Positions 14,737-15,597 of a stretch of DNA of 15,597 bases are shown piece by piece. Under the pieces are notes generated by a model. It was not told where the DNA came from. It worked only from the letters and a program-made list of their open reading frames with translations, and did not search any database. Origin of the DNA: Deltaproteobacteria bacterium (lineage in GTDB: Bacteria > Desulfobacterota > Dissulfuribacteria > Dissulfuribacterales > S140-46); NCBI GenBank assembly GCA_015491585.1, contig WFVQ01000094.1, positions 1 to 15,597 on the forward strand. The letters run 5' to 3'. The position numbers were made by a program, and so were the translations under genes. Numbering within the stretch: position 1 is the stretch's first letter; every line of letters begins with the position of its first letter.

Positions 14737-15597
14737 GATCCGCCCTTTCCGGCCTCCCTCACCTTCATGCCCGGCGCAGCGCCCTGGATCATGGTGGTTA
14801 TTACGCGATCACCGTCATCGAGGCCCCTCACCACCACCTTACCTTCCTCGCGCCTGAGCAGCTCCACCTTCTTGACGTGAAGCAGCCCGTCGCTCCCGGC
14901 GATCCAGACTGCATTTCCCCTGCGCAGGGCCTTTGCGGGGAGCAGGTACACTCTCTCAAGGCGCTTGCCGGCAACGAGGACCTCCACAAAGCTCTCTTGG
15001 GCCAGGCCGATTGACCTGCCGCCGTCCGGAAAGGGATGGGGGATCTCAACCAGCAGCCTGGGCAGGCGGCCGGCAGGATCCACCTCTGGCAGGAACCTGA
15101 CCGCCCTCCCCTTCCAGGTGGCTTTGCCGCCCTCGTCCAGGAGGCGGACCTCGGCGTAGGCAGGCAGCTCCAGCCACATAACGTCTCCAGGAGGTACGGG
15201 CACAACTGCCTCGGCCATCTCCTCGCCCACCACTTCCGCCACCACCGTGCCGCTCCTTACATATGCGCCTACATCGACCTTCTTGGCCGATATGCGGCAG
15301 TCGAAGGGCGCCTTGATCTCTGTACGCTGCAGATCGAGCGCAGCCTTCTCGCGTGCGGCGCGCGCCGCCTCCACCGCGGCCTCCGCGGCCTTGAACTGGG
15401 GTTCGTAAAAGACCAAGGATGTGGGCGGCTCCTCACCATCTGGATGGAGCCTCTCCCACTGGCGCCTCTCCACTGCCGAGCGGTTCCTGGCGACCTCCAG
15501 CTCTTGCAAGGCCCTGGATAGCTTGGCCTCTGCATCCTTAAGCGCTATCAGGTAGTCCTTGCGCTCGATCTGGATCAGTTTCTCACCCTTCCTGAAC
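14733..15597 (-). CDS. RND periplasmic adaptor (membrane fusion protein, HlyD family), 5' end cut off
   Basis: This is the adaptor linking the RND pump to an outer-membrane channel. The gene runs past the right edge: the in-frame sequence upstream of the leucine at 15509 continues as FRKGEKLIQIERKDYLIALK, the usual end of the first lipoyl half, so that codon is not the start. Visible in order are the end of the first lipoyl half-motif, an alpha-helical hairpin (about 15,290-15,540 on the DNA, with long Ala/Glu/Arg helices) and the second lipoyl half (RTEIKAPFDCRISAKKVDVGAYVRSG). The beta-barrel and membrane-proximal domains follow (VYLLPAKALRRGNAVWIAG, then VVVRGLDDGDRVIT). The signal peptide and N-terminus are missing. 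The stop overlaps the transporter start by 4 bp, so the two are translationally coupled. Confidence 0.93.
   Translation of the reverse strand, partial: FRKGEKLIQIERKDYLIALKDAEAKLSRALQELEVARNRSAVERRQWERLHPDGEEPPTSLVFYEPQFKAAEAAVEAARAAREKAALDLQRTEIKAPFDCRISAKKVDVGAYVRSGTVVAEVVGEEMAEAVVPVPPGDVMWLELPAYAEVRLLDEGGKATWKGRAVRFLPEVDPAGRLPRLLVEIPHPFPDGGRSIGLAQESFVEVLVAGKRLERVYLLPAKALRRGNAVWIAGSDGLLHVKKVELLRREEGKVVVRGLDDGDRVITTMIQGAAPGMKVREAGKGGS

Overview
The window is a GC-rich, very compact stretch of chromosome from a Gram-negative bacterium. It carries fifteen protein genes, one of them cut by the right edge. No stretch without a gene exceeds about 105 bases, and I see no rRNA, tRNA, CRISPR array, insertion sequence or phage gene. 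The order tilS-ftsH-folP-cdaA-cdaR-glmM, the RND efflux pump with its periplasmic adaptor, and the small c-type cytochrome suggest an anaerobic or respiratory member of the Desulfobacterota (former Deltaproteobacteria). That placement is inference from gene order and protein style, not from a marker gene.

Left block (about 1-7964, all minus strand, transcribed right to left): a SlyD-type prolyl isomerase, tilS, ftsH, folP, cdaA, cdaR and glmM. Apart from a 101-bp spacer between tilS and ftsH, the genes are separated by 1 to 32 bp. The block joins tRNA decoding (TilS), membrane proteolysis (FtsH), folate synthesis (FolP), the c-di-AMP cyclase with its YbbR-domain regulator (CdaA/CdaR) and the first committed step toward UDP-GlcNAc (GlmM). 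cdaA-cdaR-glmM is the well-known c-di-AMP/cell-wall trio. Several starts need care: ftsH uses TTG, and the longest reading frames of glmM, cdaR and folP run upstream of the likely starts.

Middle (about 7965-8646): coaE, for dephospho-CoA kinase, is the only plus-strand gene. It is divergent from slyD and convergent with rtcB, overlapping the 3' end of rtcB by 11 bp.

Right block (8636-15597, all minus strand): transcription enters from beyond the right edge and passes a truncated membrane-fusion protein, an RND transporter (4-bp ATGA overlap), a small membrane-anchored diheme cytochrome c, an isochorismatase-family hydrolase, an 82-residue three-helix PnuC-like membrane protein, archease and the RNA ligase RtcB. 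All spacings are 28 bp or less, or overlaps, so this looks like one transcription unit joining efflux, a redox protein and RNA repair. RtcB and archease are an established enzyme/activator pair. Their linkage to a half-size PnuC-like protein, an isochorismatase-fold hydrolase and a pump is the most unusual aspect of the window.
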